A DNA stretch of 64,000 bases from Cryptomeria japonica. Taxonomy: Eukaryota > Streptophyta > Pinopsida > Cupressales > Cupressaceae. Each line of letters starts with the position of its first letter. The first letter of the stretch is position 1. This document shows, piece by piece, positions 45,988-57,122 of this stretch. A program made the position numbers and the translations under genes. The DNA is taken from contig NC_081406.1 in NCBI RefSeq assembly GCF_030272615.1, forward strand, positions 476,558,900 through 476,622,899, given 5' to 3'. The notes below the pieces were generated by a model. That model searched no databases. It worked only from the letters and a program-made list of their open reading frames with translations, and was not told where the DNA came from.

Positions 45988-46859
45988 TGTTGGGAAATGG
46001 TGTCTCCACCTTGCATTTACATAAGGTTACTATTTATAGTAATTTTTCATTTGAGTATGGAATGGTGCGAATTTCTCCCTAAAGCTTCTGGTTGGCTAGA
46101 TAAGCATTTCGGTAAAGTTACGTCATGAGATCACGCCTAGTTTTGAAGATATTAAATTTTTTATTTTGGAGGGGTCCAATAAAAGGTTTAAATTTGATTT
46201 TGAGGACTTTAGAGGCCCCTAAATGCCCTAAAAAGTGGGTGTGTAATCAATATAGTGGTTTATGAGGCAATAGAGAACTTTGCGAGCTTTCTGACGCTTC
46301 AAACGGTTCGTCAATAGGACACATTGTTCTCAAGTTATGGCCTCCGGAAGTTTGTACTCTTGAAATAGGAAATATAAAATACATCAGATAGATAAATGAA
46401 ATATAAAAAGAGAGGGACATGTCATAGGGCGTCTAGAAGGGAGATAAGGTCCACTGCACCTTATTGGGTAGTTTTAGCCCATGGTTTTGTACTACTGTTT
46501 GACAGTTTCTTGTATTGTATGTCCTATATATGAGGTGCATGAGATAGAGGTTGAGTGTAAGAGTCTTATGGATATTAAGTTACCTCTGAATCTCTGATTA
46601 GAAGTACTCCTAGAAAGAGCTTGCTTTGCAATTATATTGTAATCTATTTTGATTACTAAATAATATATTGGGCATCTTTTGGAGTGTGGGTTTTTTCTCC
46701 TGAAAGGGTTTTCCCTACATAAATCATTGTTTTATAGTTTGAATGTTATTATATCTATTTCTATTTTTTGTAACTGTTGTGATGCTCTATAAAAAAATTT
46801 ACATTATCCTCCTCTCAAGGTTAGTGTAGGAAGTTGTTCTGCTACTTAACTTCCTTACA
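45988..46859 (+). repeat. 3' LTR of element E
   Basis: 872 bp, TGTTGGGAAATGG to CTTCCTTACA; about the same length as the 5' LTR without G (868 bp), with roughly 8-10 percent differences in the first 160 bp. Confidence 0.9.
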
Positions 46860-47075
46860 AGAGTATCATCTTATTGTGGGTAGGTTCTCGCCGTGGTTTT
46901 TCCCTTAATCAAGTTTTCCACATCAAAATCTTGGTGTTGTGTGTTGTGTTATCAATTTGTTTATCTTTGTTGTTGTTGCAGTTTATCAGATCTGTTTTTG
47001 TGGTTAAGTTTGTTGATCCGGTGAAAACCGATTCACACCCCCCCTCTCAGTTTACCTTCATTGTTGTTTCCAATA
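46860..47075 (+). repeat. 5' LTR of element F, right part
   Basis: Starts with E's second agagt and continues the F LTR (gtatcatcttattgtgggtagg; the same in the 3' LTR near 63815). It ends CCAATA (CA mutated) before the PBS. Confidence 0.86.
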
Positions 47076-47077
47076 AT

Positions 47078-47089
47078 TGGTATCAGAGC
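47078..47089 (+). other. primer binding site of element F
   Basis: TGGTATCAGAGC, tRNA-iMet type. Confidence 0.88.
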
Positions 47090-47131
47090 TAGATCCTCTC
47101 AAAGAAGCTTAACCGCTTGAGGAGATCTGAG

Positions 47132-47559
47132 ATGGCAACTAGAAGTGGAAGTGTTATCTTTAAGAAGGAGAGTTTGAGATTTGATGGTAGCAACTATTCT
47201 ATATGGAAGAACCAGATGGAAGTGTACTTGAGATGTCTAGGAGAAGATTACTGGAAGATTACAAAGAATGTCTATATTTTTCCTCAGAATCGACCAGTTA
47301 CTACTAATAAAATCAAGGAAGCTGAAAATAACATTAGAGTGAAGGAAGCATTGTCGAGCACCCGATTGATTCGGAGATGACAAATGTAATGGGACTTCAG
47401 ACCACACATGAGATCTGGGAGAAGCTTTAAACCCTATATGAAGGAGATAAACGAGTCAAAGTTGATAACTTGCAGAATTTGAAAGGGAAGTATAAGATTC
47501 TAAAGATGGGAGAAGATGAGAACATAAGTACTTTCATGTCTAAGGTGAATGATCGTGTC
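47132..47559 (+). pseudogene. gag remnant of element F, 5' part (split by H)
   Basis: ATG at 47132 (MATRSGSVIFKKESLRFDGSN), then YSIWKNQMEVYLRCLGEDYW. A frameshift near 47350 and a stop near 47429 follow. The reading continues up to ...KVNDRVL, where element H is inserted; it resumes at 58627 with GIRCVGG. Confidence 0.88.
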
Positions 47560-47564
47560 CTAGG
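47560..47564. repeat. target site duplication of element H (left)
   Basis: ctagg, repeated at 58622-58626. Confidence 0.92.
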
Positions 47565-49063
47565 TGTAGCGTAGAAATTAGGAATCATCAAAACAAGTAG
47601 ATCAATCAAAACACAAGACATGCTAGCTCAATCAAAAGAACACTCATTGAAATGAACCTAATTCTAAGCACATTCAATAGAGGCATAAAAACAAAGCATT
47701 CAAAATGAAAATTATGCAAACCAGATGTAAGATTGAATACTCCTTCCATGCGGCTCCATTGTTGTTCTTTCCTCTTCAATGGGTTTGTGGATCTCACCTA
47801 CAAGTGCTCACACAATTGAAAGCAAAAAGTTCAAGAGTACTAGAAACAAAAGTTTGGTAGTTTGATAGAAATTCGGGATTCATGAAGGATTCGAAGCCAT
47901 TGATTGAAGAAAATTATCCAATTTATAGAGAAATTGGATAAATGACAAGATTGGCATGATGCAATTCAAAGGGAAATTGCAAATCAATATGACAAAATAT
48001 GACAAATTATGCACTTTCCATGCACAATTTGATTGATTGATAATTGATGACAAATTATGACACATTCCATGTCAAAATTGATTAATTATCAATTATGACA
48101 ATTTCATGACAAATTGAAATGTCACTCCCATAGAATTAGGAGATGAAATAGGAGGGAAAAGGAATTAGAAATTTGAAAAATTAGGAAATTGAAATTGATG
48201 ACAAATTGATAGAAATTAGAATTTAGGAATTAATTAATAATTTTTCATTTATTAATCAATTCACAAAGAGGAATAATTAGCCAATTAAATAAAGATTTAA
48301 TTGTAATAAGAAGACTTAGGATTAATAAATAATTTAGTAATCCTAGAGGAAGAAATGGCAAATTAGGTTAAATGAATAAATCATAAAACCCTAAAGAGAT
48401 GAATTAGGTCTTGATCAAAGATAATTGACTTGATCATGATTTGATTTTGGATTGATAAATGACCAATGCGACAAAATGATTTGATTGATAAATGTGCCAA
48501 TTGATGAGGAATAATGACAAATTGATCCAAATTGACATAATTAAGACAGATAATGATCGATAGCGAAATAATCGCAAAATGACAAAATTGACAAGAGGAC
48601 GAGGATCAATGATAAAATAGGTTGCAAGATGACAAGATTGGAAATGACCACGATCGATGACAAATTGATCGCAAAAATGACAAGATTGTACATGACAGCG
48701 ATCGATGACAAATCGATCGTTAAAATGACAAGATTGAAGGATTGATGATACGATTGATAAGATTGATAGAAGGACAAAACCCTAGTTAGGATTGACGATG
48801 TCCAGAATGATAAGATTGAATACGCACATTGATGCGATAGGATAAGATTGATCAAAATCATGACCGGATAATGTTGTCGACAAGACCAAATTCGAGGACG
48901 AGATGATTGAAGAATGTAGAAGAATGACTCGATGTTCGCAAATGATAAAGACCAAGTGCGTGACATAGGAGAAATGTTAATGCGACGCAAAAACCTAAAA
49001 TGAGGCAATGCGCAAATGTTAAAGTATGACCTCGCAAGCGTTGACCATTTTTGGGTGTCTACA
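47565..49063 (-). repeat. 3' LTR of element H
   Basis: 1,499 bp, equal in length to 57123-58621. Rich in short atgacaaat and gatcgatgac words (48540-48740), giving an internal tandem-like texture. Confidence 0.92.
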
Positions 49064-49077
49064 TTTTTCCCCTCTTT
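49064..49077 (-). other. polypurine tract of element H
   Basis: AAAGAGGGGAAAAA on the minus strand, directly before the 3' LTR. Confidence 0.8.
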
Positions 49078-52051
49078 GAGACAATGCGATTCTGAGCGTT
49101 GTTTCAAAGAACAATAATGAAAATGCCCCAAACAATAATAATGACATATGCATGCCCCCTCGAGGAATTGGCCGGAAACATGCGGAAAAGAGGCCAATTG
49201 ATCGATAAAAATGATAGGATCGAACAGACTGACAATCGGAGATCGGATGCCTGACAGACAATCAATTTAATGTGCACAAGACCGCGACCAACATAAGATG
49301 GAGAGGACGCACGTCCATCTATGCAATGACAAAGAGCTATAAATGGGACCAAGAGGGTGAAAATGACTCATTTGCACTAACTAAAGAGGAGGATTTGTTG
49401 CTCTGGACAAGGACACTTGCAGACAGATGGCGAACATTCCAATGGCGGATCACCTTGGAGAACGTGTACGCACATTCAGACGACCGGAGGACGCAGGAGC
49501 AGCGGTATGTATCTCAAAAACCCATGTTTGCAATTTGATGAATTTAACTTGTTTGCGGGACATTGCGGGGATGAGGAAGATAGAGGGAGCACCCAGTGAC
49601 AGAGGCACGTACTCCTTATGACAGACAGTGGACATTATGTAGTTTGACATTTTGTAGTCAACCTGCGGGCCATACTTAGGACAGACAGTCCGATTTTGTA
49701 CTCCGATATTATTATGATATGTGATATGATATACATCGATATGATGGATGCAATATATTATGACTTATGTTTTTTGCATGTATGGATGACTTATGCACTT
49801 GTTTATGACCATGTATGGATGCATTTTTATGTATTTTTTTTTGATGCATTTATGAAATGAAATGGATAAAAATGCTTGATGTAATATACGTGATGGAATG
49901 CAAATGTACTAACCAAATAAATGCAGGATGCAGCATATGTGCGTGGATATCGGAGCACTAGACCGAACTGACTATCCGATCGGACGGAAGAAGTGTTAGT
50001 AAGAAGAAATGAGATAGAAGACAGTTAGAGATGATGAAAACTTGCTTTCAGTAATGCACTTTGTAGGTGAGAACCTTTATTTTAATATAGCAAAATGGAT
50101 GCGTAGCATCATGGCATGGAAGGCCAGAGCTGAAATGCAACCCGATTTGCGTAAGACAGACACAACATAGACAAACGACAATCACAATCAAAAGAAGAAA
50201 GGGACCACGAGCCATCTCGGTCACTCTAAATCACTCGGTGACATCATCGAGCGACATAGGAACATGATCGAAGCCAAAGATAAATCAATAAAAAGATAAG
50301 ACTCACAAATTCAAGCAAATCAAACAAACATCTTGATCTTCATTGTCAAAAGTTGAACGTGCTGATAGGACGATCATGCTGTCTGGTTTCAGGAGATGCG
50401 GTACCCCGTCTAAGACAGGACATAGTCTGGTTTCAAGTATACCACACCCTGTATAAGACCCATGATAATGTGACAAGGACAAATGATATCGATGCTGATG
50501 TTCGATTGATAAGACAATTTGGATCAGTTTGAATGCTTGGTTTGAGTTGAAAAAGTTCATCCGGTAATGCGTGATTTCATTAAAGCACAGTGTTTGATTG
50601 TGAGTCGTTGGATGTATACTCAGTGAGCTGTCGATGCACAAAGGGAATACTTTATTGCAAAAATGCGTGTTTTTTGGTTTTTGGAGTTTTACAATTTTTT
50701 TGTGTTCATTCTTTTTTTCAGGACTTTATTTGATTTTTTGAATTTTTTCAAGACTTTATTTGATTTTTTTGACTTTTTTTTTTTTTTTCAGGACATTTTT
50801 CAATTTTTTTTGGATTATTTCAGGACATTTTTCAATTTTTAGGATTTTTTCATGACATTATTTGATTTTTTTTGAATTTTTTTCAGGACTTTTTTCAATT
50901 TTTTATGAATTTTTTCAGGACTTTTTTCAATTTTTAAGACTTTTTTCAAGACTTTTTTCAGGACTTTTTTCAATTTTTAAGACTTTTTTTAGGACTTTTT
51001 TCAATTTTTAAGACTTTTTTCAGGACTTTTTTTCAATTTTTAAGACTTTTTCAAATTTTGCCCCTAGTGTCTAGCAAGGCAAGGAATATGACAAATGGAT
51101 AAATATGCTTTCTGAAATGTTGGTGGATAGAGGGAAGACAAAGGTCTTTTATTATGGAGACAACGTAGATGCAATTTCCAAGAGCTATTACGTGATGGGA
51201 CAAGAGACTGGATATGACAATGTATAGCAGTGACATGGCATGAGGGACATGTCAAGAGGTTTTTTGAAACCATGTATAAATTTTGCGTCCTTATGTCAGA
51301 TCAAGATCAAGGATTGAAAAAGAGTGCATGGATAATGATAAGATATGGATAGGATAAGCAAGACCAAGAATGGATAAGGGACATGGACTAAAGGTCGGGG
51401 TTGGCTAAGGGATAGTGGCAGAAAGTTGCAATAAGCTAGGGAATATGGATGAAAGGTTATAATAAGAAAATGGATAAAAACAAAAAGCTATGATAGACTA
51501 AAAGCTGCAAACAAGATGCATGATGCTCATGACGATCGTCAGCCTTGTCAAGATCCAAGGTGGAAAGGGAAACTGGACATGAGGGACAATAGGATAATGG
51601 ATGGTAATGACGATAGGATAATGAAGGGCAATAGGATATGAAGGGTAATGACAGGGGTTCGATAGGATAATGGAACAATGAAGGACAAAAGGATATGAAG
51701 GAAGAAATCTACCCCCAAGTGTGGTGTGCAAGAAATTCATAGATTACGCATGACGCCTGTTTGCCAGGTTTTCATCATGGTACTTGCCCAAGGTGCCTGT
51801 TTGCCAGGTTTTCACCAGTGGACGAATTATTTTTCTTTACTTTTTTGCTTTCTTTTTTTTCTTTTTCTTCTTTTTTGTTTTTCACTTTTTCAATAGAAGA
51901 TGGACACATGATAGGGGATGGAAGAAGGACTCAAGCATCTTTTTGTTTGGATAGTAGCCTTGAAATAAATGGACCATGACCTTTTAAAAGTATGCTCAAA
52001 GACGTTGGTAGGATAAAGACATGGAAAATGAGATGACACTAAGGCAAGGAT
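49078..52051. other. non-coding 3' interior of element H
   Basis: No pol motif on either strand. Short open frames (for example around 49272-49650) overlap each other and show no family. Contains the T-rich array at 50690-51055 and, at 51748-51812, a short duplication (gcctgtttgccaggttttcac). Confidence 0.5.
50690..51055. repeat. T-rich tandem array
   Basis: A degenerate unit of about 20-35 bp made of caggac + T-run + caattttt + aagac + T-run is repeated about 12 times. On the element's sense strand this is an A-rich, G-punctuated tract. Confidence 0.75.
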
Positions 52052-54880
52052 TTATGCAAAGGATTGGATCAAAGGGATGGAAGGATGGAAAATATGCATT
52101 GGATAATGGATAGGGTATTGGAAGAACTGGGCTTGAGTGGATGAAAATGAAGGCAAGATCAACATTGGCACACACCTTGAGGGGTGATGGATTGATGGAG
52201 GAAAGATGTATTTTGGATATTGAGATTTTGACGGAAGAAAGGCTTGGGATTTTGGGACATAAGGGCCCAAAATAGATGAAGAAGGTGATGGAGGAATAGA
52301 CTTGGACGATTTGGATGGAGGAATAGCAATTTTGGATACCAAGTTGGATGTTTCTTTTTGTGCTTCAAGGAGCTTATTAGGGATCCACATGGTTTTTGAT
52401 TTTTCATGCTTTTGTGGTTCCTTGGAGTGCATTGCTTGCACAAGGGATTTAGGAACCCATATAGATCTTGACTTTGCTTTATTTTGCTCAGTGGGCCTTT
52501 GTGGCCTTTTGGATATTTCTTTTTCTTTATAGATCATATTGTTCTTTGTTTTGACATGTCGATTATATTGGACATGTTGATCCTTGAATACATGTGGATT
52601 GCTAGAATTATGATGCTTATACTTGGCATCCAAATTGCTTGGAAGAGGTAATGAATGTTGGTGTGGATGGGAATGATATGGAGGCATGTGGGATGGATGG
52701 AAGGTTCTCCAAGATGTGTGCCTTTGCTGACGTTGCATAGGAGATGGAGGGATATAGGGACCTAGAATGGATGGAAGCGATGATGGGGAAAGTGGACATT
52801 TGGATTTTGACTTTGAAGGGATACCAACGCCTTGAGTGTGAGCTCTGTAGCCATGACCATTAGTATACTCTTTAACATGAAGGGATTCTTGCTTATGGAT
52901 GTCTACCCCTTTGCCTTTATGAATATCTTGACTTGTAGGATACTCTTTTCTTTTGGAAGAAGACGCGAGTCCATTATGAGGTGGATATGATATGAGAGAA
53001 ATAATGAGATCTTGAAGTGGATCGGATTGCACCAAAGTGGAAGAACCCATTATGCATGTCGAAGGTTCATGAACATCTTGCACTAACACATTAGAATCAT
53101 GAGGGGTATCAGGATCACGAGGGGGACTAGGATTGTGTTGCGGACATGGTTCAATGATAGGCTCTTCAAGAGATGGAATGGGAGAAATAATGGGATCATC
53201 AAAAGAAATGTGATCTTGGAGTGGATATGCGGGATTAGGACGTGGAGATGGAGGAACAAGTGGATCAAGTGGAGGATCTAAAGGAATAATTTGATCTTGA
53301 CAAGGAGGAAGATCATTGGAATCCTCTTTAAAGGTGTTGTGCTCTGGACTTTCAATGGGATCATCGGAAAGGATGGAAGGAATATCTTTATCTTGTTTAG
53401 GAAGTCGAATGTCAATGGGATTTGAAAGGGCACTATGTTCATGAAATGGAAGGGGATCGTTTGGGATTGGATGGACTGGAATATCTTGATCTTGCTCGGG
53501 GAGTGGAATGTCAATAGGACTTTGGATAGGATGGACAAGAATAGGGGAATCATCATGAGTTTCTAGGAACATGGGGTCCTGGTCAACAATTGGATGGGAT
53601 GATAAGGTTTCAAGATCTTGATCTGTTTTAAGACATGTTTCTTCATGCTCTAAATTATCCTCTTGACATGGGGTTGGACTTTGGATATGCATGGAGGATT
53701 TTGAAAAGGAATCAATGCTTTGGCACGCAGGGGATGCACTTTGAACATTTGTGATGGATTCTAGCAAGGAATCAATGCTTGAACATGAGGAAGAGGGACT
53801 TCGAATGGGGTCCTCTAAAATAGGTAATGGCAATAAAGTGCATGGTGGCATTGGGTCTTGTATTTTTGAAACATGACAAAAATGTGCATCATGAATTGGA
53901 TTCTCTTGGCAATCAATTACGGATAGCCCTTGGGTAATTTCATCCTTGGGTGTATTGTTTGATGAGGACAATATAGAAGGTTCTTGTGAAACTTCTAAAG
54001 GTGTAGGGATAGATGCCACTGGAGAGTTAATTTGCTTGTGGGGAGATGAGGCATTGCTAGACATAAGTGTATTATCTTTATCTTCTTCAATAAACTCACT
54101 TGGTAATTTCTTTAAGAGCATTGCAATAAAGCCACCTTTCTTTTTAGGTTTTGACATGATTGGACTTGGAATTTGAACCTGTTTTTGATTTGATGTCATG
54201 TTTTGATTTCGAACTAGATGTTGATCATTTTGGTTTGACATGTTCAAAATTTGGCTTGGTGTGTGTTGCAACCTTTGTTTTTGAATGTTTGGTTGCGGTT
54301 GTTGACATTGATGTGTTGGTTGAACTTGAACTTGTTGATATTCCACCCTTGGTTGAACTATTTGTTGACATTGTATAGTTGGTTGGACATATTGTTGAAA
54401 TTGGACCATTGATTGTGTTGGTTGCATATGTTGGACCATTGGTTGTGATGGTTGAAAATCTGATTGATAGAAAACACCTTGTTCTTGTTGTGGAGGCACA
54501 TAATGTTGAAATTGATGTTGTCTCTTTTCTTGTAATCGTTTCATCATCTCTATTTGGGAGAGGAGAGCTGGTATGTTTGAGCGTTCAAGAAGAGATCTTA
54601 CATCAATTGGCTCAATCTTTGGATTTTGACCTGGAAATTTTTGAAAGACTTTGGACATTTGTGATCTAATCTTCTCACTGTTTTTCACTCTTTGTTCGAA
54701 AATCTCTTGTTCTTGAGCTAGTTTCTCCTCTAGTTTTTGTATTTGGAGACTTGTTTCATCATGATAAGTTTGATTGATATTGCCTTGTTGTTGGGTTGGA
54801 TAGAATTGTGATTGCATTGTCAGTTGATATGTCAAACTTTGTTGCATCATTGGTGCTTGGAACCTTGTTTCAATAGACAT
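52052..54880 (-). CDS. 942-residue Gln/Pro/Ser-rich protein of element H, family unknown
   Basis: One uninterrupted frame from ATG 54880 to the stop at 52052; the longest ORF in the window and the only ORF of its element. Residues 1-45 are Gln-rich. About 46-120 look helical or coiled-coil (LEEKLAQEQEIFEQRV, LLSQIEMMKRLQEKR). About 120-235 are Gln/Pro-rich with QPTxQCQQ-like repeats. A basic patch (KPKKKGGFIAMLLKKLPSEF) is near 245-265. A long acidic Pro/Ser/Asp region runs to about 640. The C-terminal third is basic and Ser/Pro-rich, with a doubled motif W[VI]P[KN]xL[VL]xA (Trp near 808 and 832) and a doubled SILGPY[IV]P. No zinc knuckle, protease or polymerase motif. A gag-like structural or RNA-packaging role is possible by position but unproven. 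Confidence 0.72.
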   Translation of the reverse strand: MSIETRFQAPMMQQSLTYQLTMQSQFYPTQQQGNINQTYHDETSLQIQKLEEKLAQEQEIFEQRVKNSEKIRSQMSKVFQKFPGQNPKIEPIDVRSLLERSNIPALLSQIEMMKRLQEKRQHQFQHYVPPQQEQGVFYQSDFQPSQPMVQHMQPTQSMVQFQQYVQPTIQCQQIVQPRVEYQQVQVQPTHQCQQPQPNIQKQRLQHTPSQILNMSNQNDQHLVRNQNMTSNQKQVQIPSPIMSKPKKKGGFIAMLLKKLPSEFIEEDKDNTLMSSNASSPHKQINSPVASIPTPLEVSQEPSILSSSNNTPKDEITQGLSVIDCQENPIHDAHFCHVSKIQDPMPPCTLLPLPILEDPIRSPSSSCSSIDSLLESITNVQSASPACQSIDSFSKSSMHIQSPTPCQEDNLEHEETCLKTDQDLETLSSHPIVDQDPMFLETHDDSPILVHPIQSPIDIPLPEQDQDIPVHPIPNDPLPFHEHSALSNPIDIRLPKQDKDIPSILSDDPIESPEHNTFKEDSNDLPPCQDQIIPLDPPLDPLVPPSPRPNPAYPLQDHISFDDPIISPIPSLEEPIIEPCPQHNPSPPRDPDTPHDSNVLVQDVHEPSTCIMGSSTLVQSDPLQDLIISLISYPPHNGLASSSKRKEYPTSQDIHKGKGVDIHKQESLHVKEYTNGHGYRAHTQGVGIPSKSKSKCPLSPSSLPSILGPYIPPSPMQRQQRHTSWRTFHPSHMPPYHSHPHQHSLPLPSNLDAKYKHHNSSNPHVFKDQHVQYNRHVKTKNNMIYKEKEISKRPQRPTEQNKAKSRSIWVPKSLVQAMHSKEPQKHEKSKTMWIPNKLLEAQKETSNLVSKIAIPPSKSSKSIPPSPSSSILGPYVPKSQAFLPSKSQYPKYIFPPSIHHPSRCVPMLILPSFSSTQAQFFQYPIHYPMHIFHPSIPLIQSFA

Positions 54881-57099
54881 GTCACTTATGCAAATGCAAT
54901 ACTTTTAGAATTTTTCAAGGATAATATATGATATGCAACTAAATGCAAACTAAATAAATGAAAATGCAATCTATGTTTTTGGTTGTTTTTGAAGATTTTG
55001 ACAAACTTATGAATGCAAATCTAAAAGAGACCTTTAGGAAATTGGAATGATATCTAGACCTCAAAGGACAAAAGGACCTAATTGACGAAGGACAAGATGA
55101 CAATGTCTCCCCTATATGCTTGGATACTAAGCTAGGTTTGACGAAATGACATTGATGACATAAAGAGAAAAGGTTTGATAAGGTCTAGACTTCTTAACAA
55201 TGACTTAGGGTTTATCAAAGATTTGGATTACTCAAGTATGACAAGACCTAGTTTTGACACTATATGCAAAAGAACAATTGCTATGCAAATGATCTTAATA
55301 TGATATGACAATGACCTTAGCTTAATGAAGAGACTTGGGGTATGCAATGTATGACAATGGTATGACTTTAATGCAAGAGGACACATGCAAATGGATGACT
55401 CTTATTGATATGCAAAGGAGTATGACTTAAATGAAACTTAACCTTGGCAATGATCTTACAAAATGCAAACCTAGGATGAACCTAAATGTAAGTGACATGA
55501 ATGTTGAGACAAGATTTTGACAAATGTTTGACAACCATGTTTGGGAAGATGAGTTTTTGAATCTTGTTGAACTTTTGTTGGATGAATGTTCTTGGGTTTA
55601 ATCTTGTTTTGAATCAATTTGTTTTGCTTTTGAAATGGGATAACATTCAACTTTTGACAATCAAAGAATACAAGATGTTACAACTTAGACTCAAGACAAT
55701 CATGCTCATTTCCACATTCCTTATGGTAGGCAAAGACATTAGGTACTTGAGAGGTAGACTCATTATGGGATTCAAGGAGAATACATAGATGCTTGACCCC
55801 ACGGGCTCCCCTCCACGGCACTCACTTCTCAGGGCAGCCAAGCATCAGTCCCCATGGAATCTCCCCATGGCGAACTTAGTATCTCTTCCAAGTATCCGAA
55901 TTTGTCCTTCTCAAGCAACTAGAAAGGTTTTTGGCCTCTAAAAACAAGGTATGTAGTAAGGAATTCTGTTAAGTATTACTCCTTGATGTCATGCAAGCAT
56001 GATTGAGACATTAAGCCCATCAAGATACCAAACAAATGTAGTCACGCAAGTGCGATTTAGACCAAGAGGCCCTACTTAGATGTTGATATGAGAAAGCGTT
56101 CAAGGGTCATCACTTCCCAAGTAACTGCATTTCCCATGTAACACTTCCTTCAAAGCTTTCGCTCATCGGGTATTTTTTTATAGTGAGTTAGAATGCCAAG
56201 GAATTCTAGCCGTACTCACTTTGGGTCGTTCTCTTCTCACGATTATCACTCGCTTGCTAAAGCAAAGTGGTCGGGAAGGTAGGCCCTCTAATGGAGACAA
56301 ACAATCAACAACACAAGCATGGTATCGAAGATCTGGATTTCTGATCACCCTATGAAGGATGAGAGCATACTCTCCTACTCCAATGTCATACTTAACAAAC
56401 AAAGCAAACAAAGGTTCATTTCCACCTATTTATAAATCACTAAGTGCCTAATTAAAAATCTCAAACACACAATTTGGTTGTTTCTCCAAGGCAACCTGCA
56501 AAACACATGTCAGAAGTTTGATTTGTTGTCTTTGACCATCGAATCTGCATAACACATGTTAGTAGTTTGATTTTTAGTCTTTGTCATGCGTATGCCAAGA
56601 TCCTGCACAAATAATTAGTACCCAAAATCCAAAGCACAGATGATTTGATTTATGAAAACTATCAAAATTTCTCATCCTAGCTTCGAATTACAAACCGTTT
56701 GATGCGTTGGAAAGGTATTCAAATAATCTAGAACCAAATTTTGGAAACATCAATGATGTCTCGTCATGTTTCCGGGCACCATATTTGTCCACAAATGCAC
56801 CGAAGACCCTCAAAATTGCAATTTACTAAAACATATAAAAATTTTCAAGTAAAAACTGCATTTTTCACCTCTGATCTGGACTTTACACAGGTGCAGAAGT
56901 TAGAACACAAGTGCAGGATGTATAACACAAGCGTAGAATGTTTCAACATAGGCGCAAGATGTTTCAACACAGGCGCAGAATGCTTTACAGAAGCGCAGAA
57001 GTGTCCAGAATGCAATGCACGGCTCTGTTTTTGAGTTTTTGACCTGCAAATCAGCTTAGAAGCACTCCAAAACATAGTAAGATGGTTAGAAGGTTAGTA
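54881..57099. other. leader region of element H
   Basis: Non-coding on the element's strand; atgacaa/gcaaatg-rich near 54900-55560. At 55789-55836 inverted arms gatgcttg / caagcatc enclose GC-rich DNA, followed by ccccatgg twice (55850-55870). Contains the 22-bp repeats at 56885-57020. Confidence 0.5.
56885..57020. repeat. about six tandem copies of a ~22-bp repeat
   Basis: Units such as aacacaggcgcagaatgttt recur with small changes (gtgcagaa, gtgcagga, gcgtagaa, gcgcaaga, gcgcagaa). The plus-strand frame through it gives an artificial Cys-rich repeat peptide. Confidence 0.75.
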
Positions 57100-57117
57100 T
57101 TCACGTCGGGTTCACCA
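57100..57117 (-). other. primer binding site of element H
   Basis: The plus strand reads TTCACGTCGGGTTCACCA, the form of a tRNA 3' end with CCA; the minus strand is the matching PBS, five bases from the LTR. The tRNA is not the initiator Met used by the copia elements here; identity not assigned. Confidence 0.65.
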
Positions 57118-57122
57118 GTTAA

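Larger units (their letters stand above)
39474..46859 (+). mobile_element. Ty1/copia LTR retrotransposon E (Tork/Tnt1-like), decayed
   Basis: 5' LTR 39474-41804 (itself interrupted by solo LTR G), PBS 41807-41818, gag-pol 41929-45931, PPT 45973-45987, 3' LTR 45988-46859, TSD agagt at 39469-39473 and 46860-46864. It sits inside the 5' LTR of F and is the same family as D. Confidence 0.93.

Noticed and set aside
49272-49650. Several overlapping 60-90-codon ORFs on both strands
   Set aside because: Mutually overlapping frames in a non-coding part of H, with no recognisable motif.
56741-57034. Cys-rich repeat peptide on the plus strand
   Set aside because: A product of the 22-bp tandem repeats, antisense to the element, without support as a gene.
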